A stretch of 64,000 nucleotides of DNA from Skeletonema tropicum. Lineage: Eukaryota > Bacillariophyta > Thalassiosirophyceae > Thalassiosirales > Thalassiosiraceae. Both the position numbers and the translations under genes were made by a program. The notes below the pieces were generated by a model, which did not search any database, was not told the origin of the DNA, and saw nothing but the letters and a program-made list of their open reading frames with translations. The DNA is taken from positions 2,978,001-3,042,000 of the forward strand of contig CM074135.1 of the NCBI GenBank assembly GCA_037178625.1. Reading direction: 5' to 3'. Position 1 is the stretch's first letter. Each line of letters begins with the position of its first letter. Positions 20,642 to 31,275 of this stretch are shown here, piece after piece.

Positions 20642-21419
20642 TAACTTTCACTCTTGCTTTATGAACACCACGCATCTTCATCCATCTTGGTAGCTTTGAA
20701 GTGCATCTCAAAGCAGAGGCTCGTCCGGTGCCCGTCTCAGGTGACAAGCTGGTGCCAGCGAAATGGAATCTACTCGAAGCGGAGGTGCATATTGTCGCTA
20801 GGACTTTGTCTTGCCTACGATTACATCATACATATTGGATATTTGGATACATGAATATATATTTAAGTTGTCAAGAAATAAAGTAAGAAAACTTTCATGT
20901 CTTGACCCACGTCGTCACTGATTCCTATTTCACTTATGCTTCGTCAACAGTTCAAATTAGAGTTCGACAGTAATGGTTGTAGTGCAGTCTCTGCTAGCGT
21001 CGACGTGTGTGTTCCTATGATGGAATCTTCTTACGGATGCATTTCTTGTTACGGAAAACGACGTGGTTGGAAGCCCCACCATTCGAATCAAATGAACCGC
21101 GGACCAAACACTGAGGCTGAGGACTCTGAAAGGGGGGTGGAGCATCTTCAGTGCTTCGAGGATGTTGTCGACGTCGATCAGAATTAAGGCTTTATCTTTT
21201 TTCCAGCAGCGAGTTTTATTCATATCAGCTCCAATGCTTTGGGATGGGCGGGGTAGTGGAAGAGTACTTGCGAGGCTTGCTGGTCGGTGTCGTATCGGTG
21301 TCGCATAGAGTCGCATCGTTATCTTGTCAATGCAACTTCCTTATCTTGCCTCTTGCCTGCCGAATCCATTTTCATCGCTACCATAAACACGTATCAGAAG
21401 AGACCATAGTCATGCAGAC
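20642..21419. repeat. 3' flank/5' flank between tandem LRR copies 6 and 7
   Basis: About 20680-21010 matches 22730-23040 after copy 7: the TTGGTAGCTTTGAAGTGCATC segment, TTGCCTACGATTACATCAT, the AATAAAGTAA signal, then GACCCACGTCGTCACTG. The tandem duplication unit is therefore gene plus about 350 bp downstream. No further gene is visible. Confidence 0.65.
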
Positions 21420-22718
21420 ATGAATAGCGACAGCGAAGAGAGCTCATCGGAGGAGGACGACGAGAACGGAGATTGGATCGCCGACTTGCAAAGGATCAGG
21501 GAAAATGAACCTGGTCAGGCGGAATTACGTGGTAGCGGCGATGTGGATGAGATCCAAAATATGACAGACGACGCCTGGGAGCAGCTTGGGAGGGATGTAT
21601 CAATTAACACACACTTGAAATATGTAGGTCTTTCCGATAATGCCCTCAATGATCACAAAATTTCATTTTTCTTCCGGGGATTGACGAGAAGCTGTTCTGT
21701 AAGATATTTACATTTGCCTCGTAATGGATTGAGCCCAGTTGGAGTGCGGAGCATGGTGCCATTTTTAGAGAATGCTAACAATCTCATGCGTTTGGAACTC
21801 GATAATAATGATATTCAATCAGAAGGATTTAATACGCTGTGGAGGGCGTTACGAAATAGTCCAATTAAAGTGTTGCATTGTGATAATTGTGACATCGAAT
21901 CAATTGAGATTGACAATGAGCAAAAACCCAAACATTTGTCGGAACTGACTTTTATGAACAACAGAATCAACGCTGATGGATGCCGTGAACTAGCCAAATT
22001 ATTGCAAGGGGGGGATTCTACGCTAGAGAATCTAGATCTTTATTGCAATAGGATTGACGATGATGGAGTGGCAGTACTGGTCGATGTCCTACGAAACAAT
22101 ACATCATTGAAGAAGTTGGAACTAAAACAGAATGAAGGCATCTCAAAGCATGGAAGAATATCGCTGCTGAACCTAGTGAATGATGTATCGAGCATTAAAG
22201 CAACACTTCAATCAAATCACACTCTTCAAGAACTCTCTCTAACTTATCCAATTCTCGAGGAACAAATTATTGTGGAATACATTACAATGGCAACGCAGAT
22301 CTTCAACAAGGAGTACGAAAGCAACCCGGAGGCAGCTGGCAGGGCAAAGGTTATTGCGACACAGCTGAAGTCTGAAAAAAGAGCAGCTTTGGCGGAACTG
22401 CAGGGAGTGAAACATTCTCTTTACAGCGAGGTTAATCCTTTACATCTCCCGGAGGTCCTCTCCTTGTTAGGTCGTCATCATAATCAAGGAGAGCTGTATG
22501 ATGCTCTGAAATTATCAATTGCTGCATTAATCTCTACAGTGAACAGGAAGCAGTGTCTGCAACAACATATGGCATACCACAAGGCTAAAATAGCTGAGCA
22601 TAAAGCCAGCTTGGAGGCTGCAGAAGCTGAATTTGCAGCGATCGAAGCAGAGGAGGCAAATGATGCAGGGAGTATTTGGAGTGATTCACCTCACAGCAAT
22701 AAAAGGCGTCGAGCATAA
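21420..22718 (+). CDS. LRR protein, copy 7
   Basis: Intact 432-residue frame, tandem sister of copy 6. It has an acidic Ser-rich start (DSEESSSEEDDENGD), IQNMTDDAWEQLGRDVS, and six LRRs at about residues 65-275 (LELDNNDIQSEGF, LTFMNNRINADGC, LDLYCNRIDDDGV). The conserved tail with SLLGRHHNQGELYDAL leads into an Ala/Glu coil and SNKRRRA. It differs from copy 6 mainly at the exposed positions of the LRR strands, while the tail is nearly unchanged. It lacks the 35-residue N-terminal helical insert of copy 6. An AATAAA is at about 22909. Confidence 0.88.
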   Translation: MNSDSEESSSEEDDENGDWIADLQRIRENEPGQAELRGSGDVDEIQNMTDDAWEQLGRDVSINTHLKYVGLSDNALNDHKISFFFRGLTRSCSVRYLHLPRNGLSPVGVRSMVPFLENANNLMRLELDNNDIQSEGFNTLWRALRNSPIKVLHCDNCDIESIEIDNEQKPKHLSELTFMNNRINADGCRELAKLLQGGDSTLENLDLYCNRIDDDGVAVLVDVLRNNTSLKKLELKQNEGISKHGRISLLNLVNDVSSIKATLQSNHTLQELSLTYPILEEQIIVEYITMATQIFNKEYESNPEAAGRAKVIATQLKSEKRAALAELQGVKHSLYSEVNPLHLPEVLSLLGRHHNQGELYDALKLSIAALISTVNRKQCLQQHMAYHKAKIAEHKASLEAAEAEFAAIEAEEANDAGSIWSDSPHSNKRRRA

Positions 22719-23402
22719 GATCACCGCACTTCTTCCTCCACCTTGGTAGCTTTGAAGTGCATCTGCATCTCAAAGCAGAGGCTCGTCCGGTGGGATCTCC
22801 GGTGATGAGCTGAAGCATCAAGGGGGGAAATGGACCGTACTCTACTTGGAGGAACATTATGTCGCAGGCCCTTTGTCTTGCCTACGATTACATCATGTTG
22901 ATAGTGAAGAAATAAAGTAACAAAACTTTTTTCAGTATTGACCCACGTCGTCACTGTATCCTATTTCACTTAATAGACTTCGATAGTAATGGTTGTAGTG
23001 CAGTTCTCTGCTAGCTTCGACGTGTGCTACTTGATGGGACATACCAAGATGTTGTTGGATTTTGAATGACGCTTCCAGTCTAAATAATAGGAGCAGCGGC
23101 ATGCATCATCCAAAAACATTTGTCATCCAAACATCGTAATGAACTCATGAAGATATGGGGGGACAACAATTCGCATGTCGGCATCGAACAACACATGAAA
23201 TAATGCCCCGCTTTTAACCTCGACGAATCAGGAGTTAAAGGCTGCTTCGCGCTAGGCGCCAAATTGGTTAAAGGTCTCTCTGAGGAGCTGCTCTCGTTCT
23301 GATATATCAGAGTTGGAGTGAGGATTTTTCACACACTTCAAAGTCAGGAAACATTGTGATTTATGCTCTCATATTGATGATGTTTAGTCGTCGAGCTCTC
23401 TT
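22719..23402. other. Flank of tandem unit and convergent intergenic region
   Basis: 22730-23040 is the second copy of the 3' flank described for copy 6. The remainder (23041-23402) separates the convergent LRR and plastid-type genes. No other feature is seen. Confidence 0.5.
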
Positions 23403-24581
23403 TTAGGCTGACACATTCACGGAGGCGTAATCCCCCGAATCGTCTTCCTCTCGCTCATCATCTTCATCCAATACCCATTCGCGTATACGTTGTCGCTTCT
23501 CCTCTTCTTCCCCTAAATCAACGCAAGTTTTTAACTTTTCTACTTCGATCTTAGTCAATTTTGATACTTCATTATCATCCCTCAACACATCATATGCATC
23601 AACTGGACATGAATCCTCATCAATCACTTGCTCTTCAAATTTTGCATCACTCTCTGTAATCAACATGTGAAACATGAAACACAACGAAGCAATCTCCAAC
23701 ACCATGGCAGATAATTGGAGCGGCCCCGGACTAGCCTCATCCGTTGCAAACTTCAACAACAAGGCGGCATAATGTGTAAACAAGTCCAATATCGTATTCC
23801 CATATCTATCCACAGTTGTGCCACCTCCACTCTCTACACCTCGATTGACAATTGACACCATGAGACATGTCGCTGCAGCAGTCCCAGTCGACGCGGCATT
23901 CATCAAAGATTTGGATGCCGATGCCGCAAGCAACATGACATAGGCACGTAGCCACAACATCCCCGTGAAGCCAATAATACCCAATATATAATGCGAATTG
24001 ACCGCACTCCACGCCAAATCACAATCCCGATGAATTAAATCCCACACACTCGAGGCAGGCTCATACACCCGTTCCGTCAACTGATTCACCGCCACCGCCG
24101 CCCAAAGCACCACAATCAATTCCGACGTCACACTCAACAACCCCAATACGATATGCAGCCGTTCCAACTTGGCACATCGAGCACGTATCGACTGCGGATA
24201 CACTTTCTCAAGAGTATCTCGTGGCAATTCTGGAAATCGTGTGGCAAATCCCAACGATATCATGCCAGCTGTTACCACCGCGGCGGGTAATTTCATATTG
24301 TTGAATAGTGATGCTGCGGCGGGTGCGTAGTCGGCTAGAAGGGGAGTTTCTGTTGCTAGGGTTGTAACGTCGTGTAGTTTAGTTGATGATATTATGTCGT
24401 TGTTGTCAACACGATTATGCTGCTGCCACCGTGGTGGTGATTGTAGTATTGTTGGTAGTGGTGCAAAGGCATCTGATGGCTTGCAAGAAGAAAACGCGAA
24501 GATCCACAGGAAGGCTGCGATAGATGACGATGATGATAGCCCACTGTCTCTACTCCGCCGAAAACACAATTTGGCCTTCAT
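23403..24581 (-). CDS. Predicted plastid-targeted membrane protein of unknown function
   Basis: The ATG at 24581 is preferred over the more upstream 24683 because the protein then starts MKAKLCFRRSR, followed by a hydrophobic stretch IAAFLWIFAFSSC and SDAFAPLP. That is a classical diatom bipartite plastid presequence, with Phe after the predicted signal-peptide cleavage. The mature part of about 350 residues has several hydrophobic segments (around AAVVTAGMISLGFA, IVLGLLSVTSELIVVLWAA, YILGIIGFTGMLWL, SAMVLEIASLCFMF), so four or so membrane passes are likely, and a long acidic, Lys-rich C-terminal tail. I do not recognise the family. Homologues are expected in other diatoms, which is an inference from style only. 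It is convergent with LRR copy 7 and unrelated to it. Confidence 0.75.
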   Translation of the reverse strand: MKAKLCFRRSRDSGLSSSSSIAAFLWIFAFSSCKPSDAFAPLPTILQSPPRWQQHNRVDNNDIISSTKLHDVTTLATETPLLADYAPAAASLFNNMKLPAAVVTAGMISLGFATRFPELPRDTLEKVYPQSIRARCAKLERLHIVLGLLSVTSELIVVLWAAVAVNQLTERVYEPASSVWDLIHRDCDLAWSAVNSHYILGIIGFTGMLWLRAYVMLLAASASKSLMNAASTGTAAATCLMVSIVNRGVESGGGTTVDRYGNTILDLFTHYAALLLKFATDEASPGPLQLSAMVLEIASLCFMFHMLITESDAKFEEQVIDEDSCPVDAYDVLRDDNEVSKLTKIEVEKLKTCVDLGEEEEKRQRIREWVLDEDDEREEDDSGDYASVNVSA

Positions 24582-24683
24582 ATTATTCCCCCCCTTAACA
24601 GTTGCTTTGGCTGTCATATCCCTCCTTTCTATTACATACCTATTGTAGATTGGAAAAGCCGCTGTTAGTATGAATGACTTCAT

Positions 24684-26113
24684 CTCATTGAAGTTCGAAG
24701 TTCAAGATTCGGCTTCGAAGAAAAGCGCAAACTTCCGGCGCCAAGCAAATATGAGATACGTGTCTGTGTCTTCTCATTCACGTTCGGTACTTGCATCTTC
24801 CAACCAAAGTTACTCCAGTGTAAATACATAAGTACTTTTGGGGGCCCAGACTTGGCTGCGAAGCGTGCTGAGATGATAGAGTACTTAGCAGCACTCCGGA
24901 AACAAAGGACTTCGGAGAATATCACAACAAATACTATTCATAGTGGTGGATTGGTAGAGCAATATGCGAATGGGGGGTGAGATGCCAGCTATGGCTTTGA
25001 CAAAAATCATCCAACGGTGCATGCAAGTGCAAGAAGCAATACTTAGAAGTAGAAGCACAACGTGACCTACTTAGGTTGGGATGACTTCTTCAGCTTTAGA
25101 GGATACCTTGTCAAGGAATGGCTCTGAGCATTGGAACAAACTCATATAGGTACAGGAGACGCTCACCAGCACCAGCAGTTCCCTCAGTTCCAAAAAATGA
25201 TATGGTTTGAGGTGGCACTACCGCACTGACATGAGCGGGACAGAATCAGAATTGCTCACAGACCTAAGTCACATGACAATGACAATGACGAGCGGATAGA
25301 GAGTGCAAAGTTAGCCGAGGAGTTAGCATGGTACAGGGCTGAGCGAGTATTGACGGAATAAGCCGTATGGAACTTGGCCACTAGGCTGCATCAAATCCAA
25401 ATTGCACATGAGACGTACAAAAAGCGTCTGAAGTAATGAGGGAACGGTCAAACAAAACTCTCGTACTTCTCCAACGCAATCGGCGAGTCATTACCACAAC
25501 CACAGAGACAGAGATAGCGTGAGGCACGAGAGGTCGAGGGAAGCGCAGAAAGATTAGTATTATATCCTGAGAAAGGACAAGCGAGGATAGATTCTATCTT
25601 CAACAGACTCGAGTGATCGCCGACGTAAACGTAAAACAACCATATGTTGAACTAATCCTGGCCGGGGGACCATTAGGATCCTGCTGGCTTGAAGTGCGAC
25701 CTGAGACTGAGAAACATAAGCTGTGGAATCAGTATATGTTAACAAACATAGCTGAGGAAGCAGTATGCCTTAGAGGGCTAATCAGACGTACTTTAACTTT
25801 AATTTCTGTTATCCTTTGTCAGGCTCGTTTGCTTCATCCGCTACCGCTACCTGCGGTATAGTTACAGATTGTGGCTCCATAATACAAACAGTACTCGCTG
25901 GATTAGAAAACTTAATAGCTTTGAGGTAATTGGTTTTTGGAGTGAAATAGAAGCCCAGCAAAGCCCCATTTTCAGCTGCCGAATGAAGATGGTGCAGTAT
26001 TGTACGTAGGAGTTGTAAATGGCGCGACAGTGGAAAAGGTGCTCAAGATGCCCATCTTGTCGTAGATACCAGGTACAAGTAGAAAATGGGATATTTCCAA
26101 CATAGGAATAGTA
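24684..26113. other. Gene-poor region
   Basis: There are only broken short frames. A segment at about 25285-25435 reads as a helical Glu/Ala-rich peptide interrupted by stops (around ESAKLAEELAWYRAE) and may be a decayed coiled-coil gene. I could not link it to a family. Confidence 0.35.
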
Positions 26114-26724
26114 CGGCTCTAAACTCCAGTAGAGACGGACTCCCAAATTCAAAAATTATCTGACGAAGGAGGAGGAGGAGAAACACCGCAGCAAAATTTG
26201 AGCCCACCTCCCTCTATCCATCACCACCATTGTGTGCGGCAGCAGCAAGCTTCGGCTCTAAACTCCAGTAGAGACGGACTCCCAAGTTCAAAAATTATCT
26301 GACGAAGGAGGAGGAGGAGGAGGAGAAACACCGCAGCAAAATTTGAGCCCACCTCCCTCTGTCCATCGCCACCATAATCAAAAGATACTACAGCTCTAAT
26401 CTTCTACCGAAGCTTGGATAATCAAAAGATACTACAGCTCTAATCTTCTACCGAAGCTTGGACATGAGATGCCGAAATGCATGATTGTGTCTGTGTCTGT
26501 GGATACGGGAAAGAATAGATCTCGATCTCCATTGTGTGCGGCAGCAGCGCAAGCTTCGGCTCTAAACTCCAGTAGAGACGGACTCCCAAATTCAAAAATT
26601 ATCTGACGAAGGAGGAGGAGGAGGAGAAACACCGCAGCAAAATTATTTGAGCCCACCTCCCTCTATCCATCACCACCATAATCAAAAGATACTACAGCTC
26701 TAATCTTCTACCGAAGCTTGGATA
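26114..26724. repeat. Three copies of a ~120-bp repeat with GGA microsatellite
   Basis: Copies at 26114-26230, 26253-26375 and 26557-26679 start CGGCTCTAAACTCCAGTAGA, contain a (GGA)n tract of varying length, and end with CCCACCTCCCTCT...ACCAT. A second module of about 45 bp (ATAATCAAAAGATACTACAG...GAAGCTTGGA) occurs three times, twice in tandem at 26374-26462 and once at 26679-26724. The modules alternate, so the array grew by unequal exchange of composite units. Confidence 0.8.
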
Positions 26725-27562
26725 GGAATCAAGTCACCAGCTTGATCAATCCGGATTGAAGCAGCCAACTATCCTCCGGAATGAAGATGGCCAGCTGCTC
26801 CGCTCCATCCAAGCAAAAAGTCGCGCCGAGTACAAGAGTCAAGTATTTTTGTCGGTAGTTAGTTTCCACTTCCTCTCTCGAGAGAAAAGTGTACTCATCC
26901 CCATTGCCACGTAAAGGCCACCGACTAATAATAATGGGGTGGCGTGGAACCCAAAGGAACCAGGGTAGACTTATGGTTTAGCAGTACCCCCAAGGTAAAC
27001 TGCCTGGGAACTTTGCCCGGTCTTTGCCAATGGTTCTGAACCAATGCCTTCCACCTCCAGACGCTAAGTCGTCTCTAGGAGTACCAACCCGACGCTGGAT
27101 TTAAAGTATTGTACGAAAAAATGACATGGAAAGCAAACGAGACACGTACCCTTCTCGTCTCCTAGCTGGCCAGGCTTGGAGACAAGGAAATGAAGAGAAC
27201 TCACTCTAAAGTATGAAGAAAGAGAGAGAGAGAGAGAGGCAACACTGAACGAGTTCGTATAGGGTAACGAAGACATCGAGCTAAACCTACCTCCGGCCTT
27301 TCGGCTCAAGCTGAAAATAAAGAGAGAAACAATATTAAGGTAGACCGGCTCCTGTCCCAAGAATGATGTGCCGATAATCAATCACTTACATATCCAGCTA
27401 CTGACAATCCAGTGTCCATTGAGACTTCTTACTCTAACTCAGGCATTTCCACATGCACGGCGGTGCAATGAATCACACACTGAGGTCTCACACGATTAAC
27501 AGATGCGATTGTGGCCAGAGTCTGTCCAAAAATAGCTCAGCTATGCTTCGCCTTTCTCCAAA
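26725..27562. other. Non-coding stretch with hairpin-rich segment
   Basis: 26900-27080 is GC-richer than its surroundings and contains several short inverted repeats (CCACG/CGTGG around 26908-26947, TGGTTCTGAACCA at about 27031-27043). It does not fit any RNA class I know. A GA microsatellite lies at about 27221-27238. No protein is supported. Confidence 0.3.
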
Positions 27563-30214
27563 TTACACCCATGTCGTCTCAAAATATTTTGGTCGACTGC
27601 GGTAACGAGAACTCCTCCGCACCCGGCGCTTACTCGGAGACTTCCAATGTCTCCCCAACTCCGAGCGTAATGCTATCACCTCATGCCTCGAAGGCTTGAC
27701 ATTTGTGTTACGCATAATAGCTTCGTCTGCTCTATTCTCTGGATCTTCATCGGCAAATATTATTTCATCATCGCATAACTCCAAGTCCAAGTTTGTATCA
27801 GGTGACACCTCCAACTCAGAGTCAGAGGAGAGTGCGACATTTTCAAGCTCATCAGTAGCTCCATCAGAGTTGCAATACGCCAGCATCAAAAGTATCCAAG
27901 CAAGTTGACGAAGCTCACGGAAAATATCCAGACTTGTGGATTCTTCTAACACCCCAAATCTCAGACTAGCCTGTCCAACTGGTAGCCTCAGCAGTGGGTA
28001 AGCAAGCGCCGCGTCAGAGGCTATCGACCTATCAACATCTCGACACTGGATTGGAGAAATATCACCAGAAGCACCCAATTCAGCGACAATCATCTGCATA
28101 CTCAAGGTGTTTCCGTCGGATACACTCTTCGAAAGAATAGATCGACCCAGTGACTCTGACTCTACAGAATATTGATTCTGTGGAGCTTGGACAACAAAGC
28201 TGGGCGTAAATGTCAAGGTCTCATCTGTAATTGCAGATGCAGTGCAGTCATCACAAGTCTCGGCCACGACCAATGCAAATTGGCTCGTGTCAAATCCATC
28301 AGATGAAAGATCTCCGAGCACACATACGAACAGAGGAGACTCAGATTGGATGCAATGGGAGACCTCGATATTCCAGCCAAGCGGTAAGGAAGCAGCTGCC
28401 TTGTGTTCCCAGAAGTAGCCAGTCTGTCTGTGAGAAGAAGCCGCAGCAATAAAGTCGTTGTGTGTCCACAAAAGCATGAATAAGCCAGGATGATCCAAAC
28501 CAGCGTGTGTCTCGTGTGTTTGCAAACCCATCAAATCAGAGTATCTATCGTCAACGTACACTGGGCCAGTGTATCCATCATCACATTCTCTTGAGAGAAA
28601 ATTGATTGTGGAAAGCTCTTGAGGTTGAGGTGGACCTGCTCCAACTCCAATGAATACCATAGTCGGCGTAGTAGAAGGAAGCCCATCAAAAGCACTACTT
28701 GAAGTCGAAGAGTAATAGCCCAGCTCCAACTTCTTTGAAGACAGATCCTGTAAAGCTTGAGAATTGAAGCCGAGTACAAAGACTTCATCTACTATTGCAG
28801 ACAAACTGTAGCCGTCAAAATGCTCCGTAGCAATCCCAATAGAGACACGATCTTCGTTAGGTACTTCCAGCACAAAAATGAATAGCCTGGACTCGAGCGC
28901 AGTTCGAAATCCATCTGTACTATCAATCGCATTCATATTCCAGTCAAAAGAAGCAACTGTTGCTTCGTCACCCCAGAGAAAATTAGTTTGAAAGTCAAGG
29001 GGGGCAGACTTAGTACTGAAGTCTTCAGTTGGCCACAAATGCAGACTGGGGGTGAAGTCAGCTAGACCAAGACGATTCAAGTCTACTTGTCCATCATTCG
29101 CTCCCATTGCCATCGAGGCAGAATGCAGATCGTCGAAATTGCCGGCGGATCCCATCAAGTTGAAAGCATTAGAGGTACCATCCGAAAGATACGTTCTGAA
29201 TACACCGGCTTCCAATTCTGATATAGCCTCGGGAACAAGCAGCTTCTGCAAAAAGTCCTGCCCAGGTTTACAACCTTCGAATATCATCAGAGGAATGCTC
29301 CATCCAATGAAAGAAATACTGACACAGAACAGCAATACCAGCGCCATCGCCTTGTGACCGTGAAGTCGCAAACGCAAAGGGCGGAGGAGGCTGGTGGGGC
29401 AAAAGAGGCTGGTGAAGTAGTCGGACAGTATCTTGAGGCAAGTATATACCATTCCATGATACCTTTGCGTCCAAGTACCGACGTCGACGTAGATGATATC
29501 GCCAATTGAGTTACTATCGGGGAGCAAGTCAAAGCGTCTGTCTTTTCCTCCGACTTCGGTCGGAAAGATATGTCCGAGAAGTGTGGACATGTTCCTCTCA
29601 CAACGACTCTTGATCAGAAGGGTTGCCTCTTTCAAGATGAGAATAGCCTGAGCCTGAGCCAGAAGCTTGGGGGAGCTCGCTTGAATCAAGAATGCGATGG
29701 AAGCGACTGCTTTCTTTTCGACAACACTTTCAGAAGCAGAAGCAATGGAAGAAGACATCGCCATTATTTCCATGTCAGCAATGACAGTACGGAATGCAGA
29801 TTGCATCAAAGCAATGAATCTCGCACGGAACCAAGACCAAGCAGGGGAGAAGTTGAAACTCTTCATGATGGGAAGAGAACAGTTCTCGAACACATTGAAT
29901 TTGAATGGTGTTTCAAGAGCAAAAGCATCGTTTGTCAAAATCGCTAGAGCCCTCGAGTTTGATGAAAGAACGGCCTCTCGAGCTCGAGATGCGTGAAGAG
30001 TCATCGCGTTGCTTGGAGATTCTTTGGTAGTCTTCTCTCGGAGACCAAACTGCTCATCTTTGATCAGCAAGTTCGAAACTCTTGCAGTATCGTCGTGGTC
30101 AACTCCAAAGCGTTTCAGGTTCAGGATCAGGAGCTCATTTGCTTCATGAATCAAAGAGCCGAGGAAGAAACAGCCAGCTTTCGCGGCAACAAAGGCAAGT
30201 GCAATGGCAGGCAT
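27563..30214 (-). CDS. Large orphan protein with one or two membrane segments
   Basis: The frame is open from 30256, but the ATG at 30214 (MPAIALAFVAAKAG) is the more likely start, giving about 883 residues. The N-terminal 230 residues are helical and rich in Ala, Leu and Ser. A strong hydrophobic segment (MALVLLFCVSISFIGWSIPL) lies near residue 300, and a weaker one (LAWILLMLAYC) near residue 780. Between them is a long soluble region with repeated beta-type phrases (LFIFVLEVPNEDRVSIGIA, PLFVCVLGDLSSDGF). These suggest two or three related domains, each with an acidic Asp/Ser/Thr-rich surface. The C-terminus is acidic, then strongly basic (SPSKRRVRRSSRYRSRP). I do not recognise the family. 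A single long frame of this size without decay supports a real, intron-poor gene. Confidence 0.7.
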   Translation of the reverse strand: MPAIALAFVAAKAGCFFLGSLIHEANELLILNLKRFGVDHDDTARVSNLLIKDEQFGLREKTTKESPSNAMTLHASRAREAVLSSNSRALAILTNDAFALETPFKFNVFENCSLPIMKSFNFSPAWSWFRARFIALMQSAFRTVIADMEIMAMSSSIASASESVVEKKAVASIAFLIQASSPKLLAQAQAILILKEATLLIKSRCERNMSTLLGHIFPTEVGGKDRRFDLLPDSNSIGDIIYVDVGTWTQRYHGMVYTCLKILSDYFTSLFCPTSLLRPLRLRLHGHKAMALVLLFCVSISFIGWSIPLMIFEGCKPGQDFLQKLLVPEAISELEAGVFRTYLSDGTSNAFNLMGSAGNFDDLHSASMAMGANDGQVDLNRLGLADFTPSLHLWPTEDFSTKSAPLDFQTNFLWGDEATVASFDWNMNAIDSTDGFRTALESRLFIFVLEVPNEDRVSIGIATEHFDGYSLSAIVDEVFVLGFNSQALQDLSSKKLELGYYSSTSSSAFDGLPSTTPTMVFIGVGAGPPQPQELSTINFLSRECDDGYTGPVYVDDRYSDLMGLQTHETHAGLDHPGLFMLLWTHNDFIAAASSHRQTGYFWEHKAAASLPLGWNIEVSHCIQSESPLFVCVLGDLSSDGFDTSQFALVVAETCDDCTASAITDETLTFTPSFVVQAPQNQYSVESESLGRSILSKSVSDGNTLSMQMIVAELGASGDISPIQCRDVDRSIASDAALAYPLLRLPVGQASLRFGVLEESTSLDIFRELRQLAWILLMLAYCNSDGATDELENVALSSDSELEVSPDTNLDLELCDDEIIFADEDPENRADEAIMRNTNVKPSRHEVIALRSELGRHWKSPSKRRVRRSSRYRSRPKYFETTWV

Positions 30215-30445
30215 GTTGAATGTTGTTTTGGTTGAGTGTATTATCAATAGAGACAATAGGGTACTTTATCGAAATAAAGAATGAGACAACAGATCACCAC
30301 CACCTTACTGATGGTGCTTGCACTGTTACAGTAGGTACGGCGGAATGATTCAAATTTTTGCGGGGTGATGTTTTCAACAAAACTCACTGTTTTGTTGTGA
30401 GGAGAAAATTAAATTAAATTTTAGGATAGGAGCGATCTCACGATC

Positions 30446-30561
30446 CACCCTACATAGGATTGATAGGATCTTCAGACACCTGTCTGAGTCACTTGGAGGA
30501 CCCAGCAGTCCCTCTGAAGAGGACTCCCATGTATGACAGAAGATCCTATGTAAGTTGGGTG
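30446..30561. mobile_element. Short inverted-repeat element (MITE-like), 116 bp
   Basis: CACCCTACATAGGAT at the left and ATCCTATGTAAGTTGGGTG at the right are inverted copies with small gaps. The interior TCAGACACCTGTCTGAGTCA recurs in a partial copy at about 43661-43707. No clear target duplication is seen. Confidence 0.5.
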
Positions 30562-30681
30562 TCATTTAATCTTTTCTCGAAATGAAGAATTTTCGCATGA
30601 GACCTTTAAAATTATACATTTAACTAGAGGGACTACTAGCTAAATGGGACCCCTGCGACACCAACGCCTTGCTCCTTGCTC

Positions 30682-30916
30682 ACCCGCTCGTAGGCAAACC
30701 GGGATAGTGGGCGCGTGGGCGTGCCCACAACACACCATGGTTTAAGGAGAGGCTTGACAGGGGAATATTGGGGATTTTTGGTCAATAAAAGGGTAATATT
30801 TGGGTATTTTGAGCTCATTTGTACCTGATTATGTGTAGTTGTGGGCCCCACGTGGGCGTCGCCCACAACATACCATGAAAAGCGCCCACTATCCCGGCAC
30901 GCCTACCCGCTCGTAG
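30682..30916. mobile_element. Foldback/MITE-like element with GC-rich TIRs
   Basis: CCGGGATAGTGGGCG at 30699-30713 is matched in reverse complement at 30883-30897. The pairing continues outward with few mismatches to GTAGGC/GCCTAC. The 12-mer ACCCGCTCGTAG is present on both sides (30682-30693 and 30905-30916), possibly a target duplication. A second inner inverted pair (GTTGTGGGC) makes the whole 200 bp self-complementary. It directly precedes a retroelement fragment. Confidence 0.55.
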
Positions 30917-30954
30917 CTCGAGTAACCATGGGCCAAACATGATACGGAAGTACA

Positions 30955-31275
30955 ATAGCGCTAAATCAAACAATATCTTCGCGTCACTCCTTTCGGCAGA
31001 GAAGAGCAAGTTTCAAAGAGGCAGAGGTTCAAATACATCTCGTACCGACAGCTCATCACAAATAACACTTACCGGAGAACAAATCATCGGAGAACTATTA
31101 CTATTCTCAGACAACATGCAACTACTTCCTTTTGCCATCAGCCCACTAGGACTCTTCGGACCTACAATTAATTACTTCCTATACGGCACACCTCCAAATG
31201 GCGACTACAAAACACTCTACAACATCGACAAGTCCAAATTTCCCAACGCCAACGCCTCCAACATGTGCACTAGAA
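30955..31275 (+). mobile_element. Retroelement ORF fragment
   Basis: A 320-bp piece closely matches 16530-16830: KSNNI.ASLLSAEKSKFQ, TLTGEQIIGEL, and SPLGLFGPTINYFLYGT. It has a small insertion (LLF) and a repeated Asn-Ala. It begins a few dozen bases after the foldback element and breaks off after NASNM. It is a dead fragment. Confidence 0.65.

Noticed and set aside
26900..27080. tRNA or spliceosomal snRNA
   Set aside because: No cloverleaf arms, no T-loop GGTTCGA box, and none of the conserved U1-U6 sequence boxes are seen on either strand.
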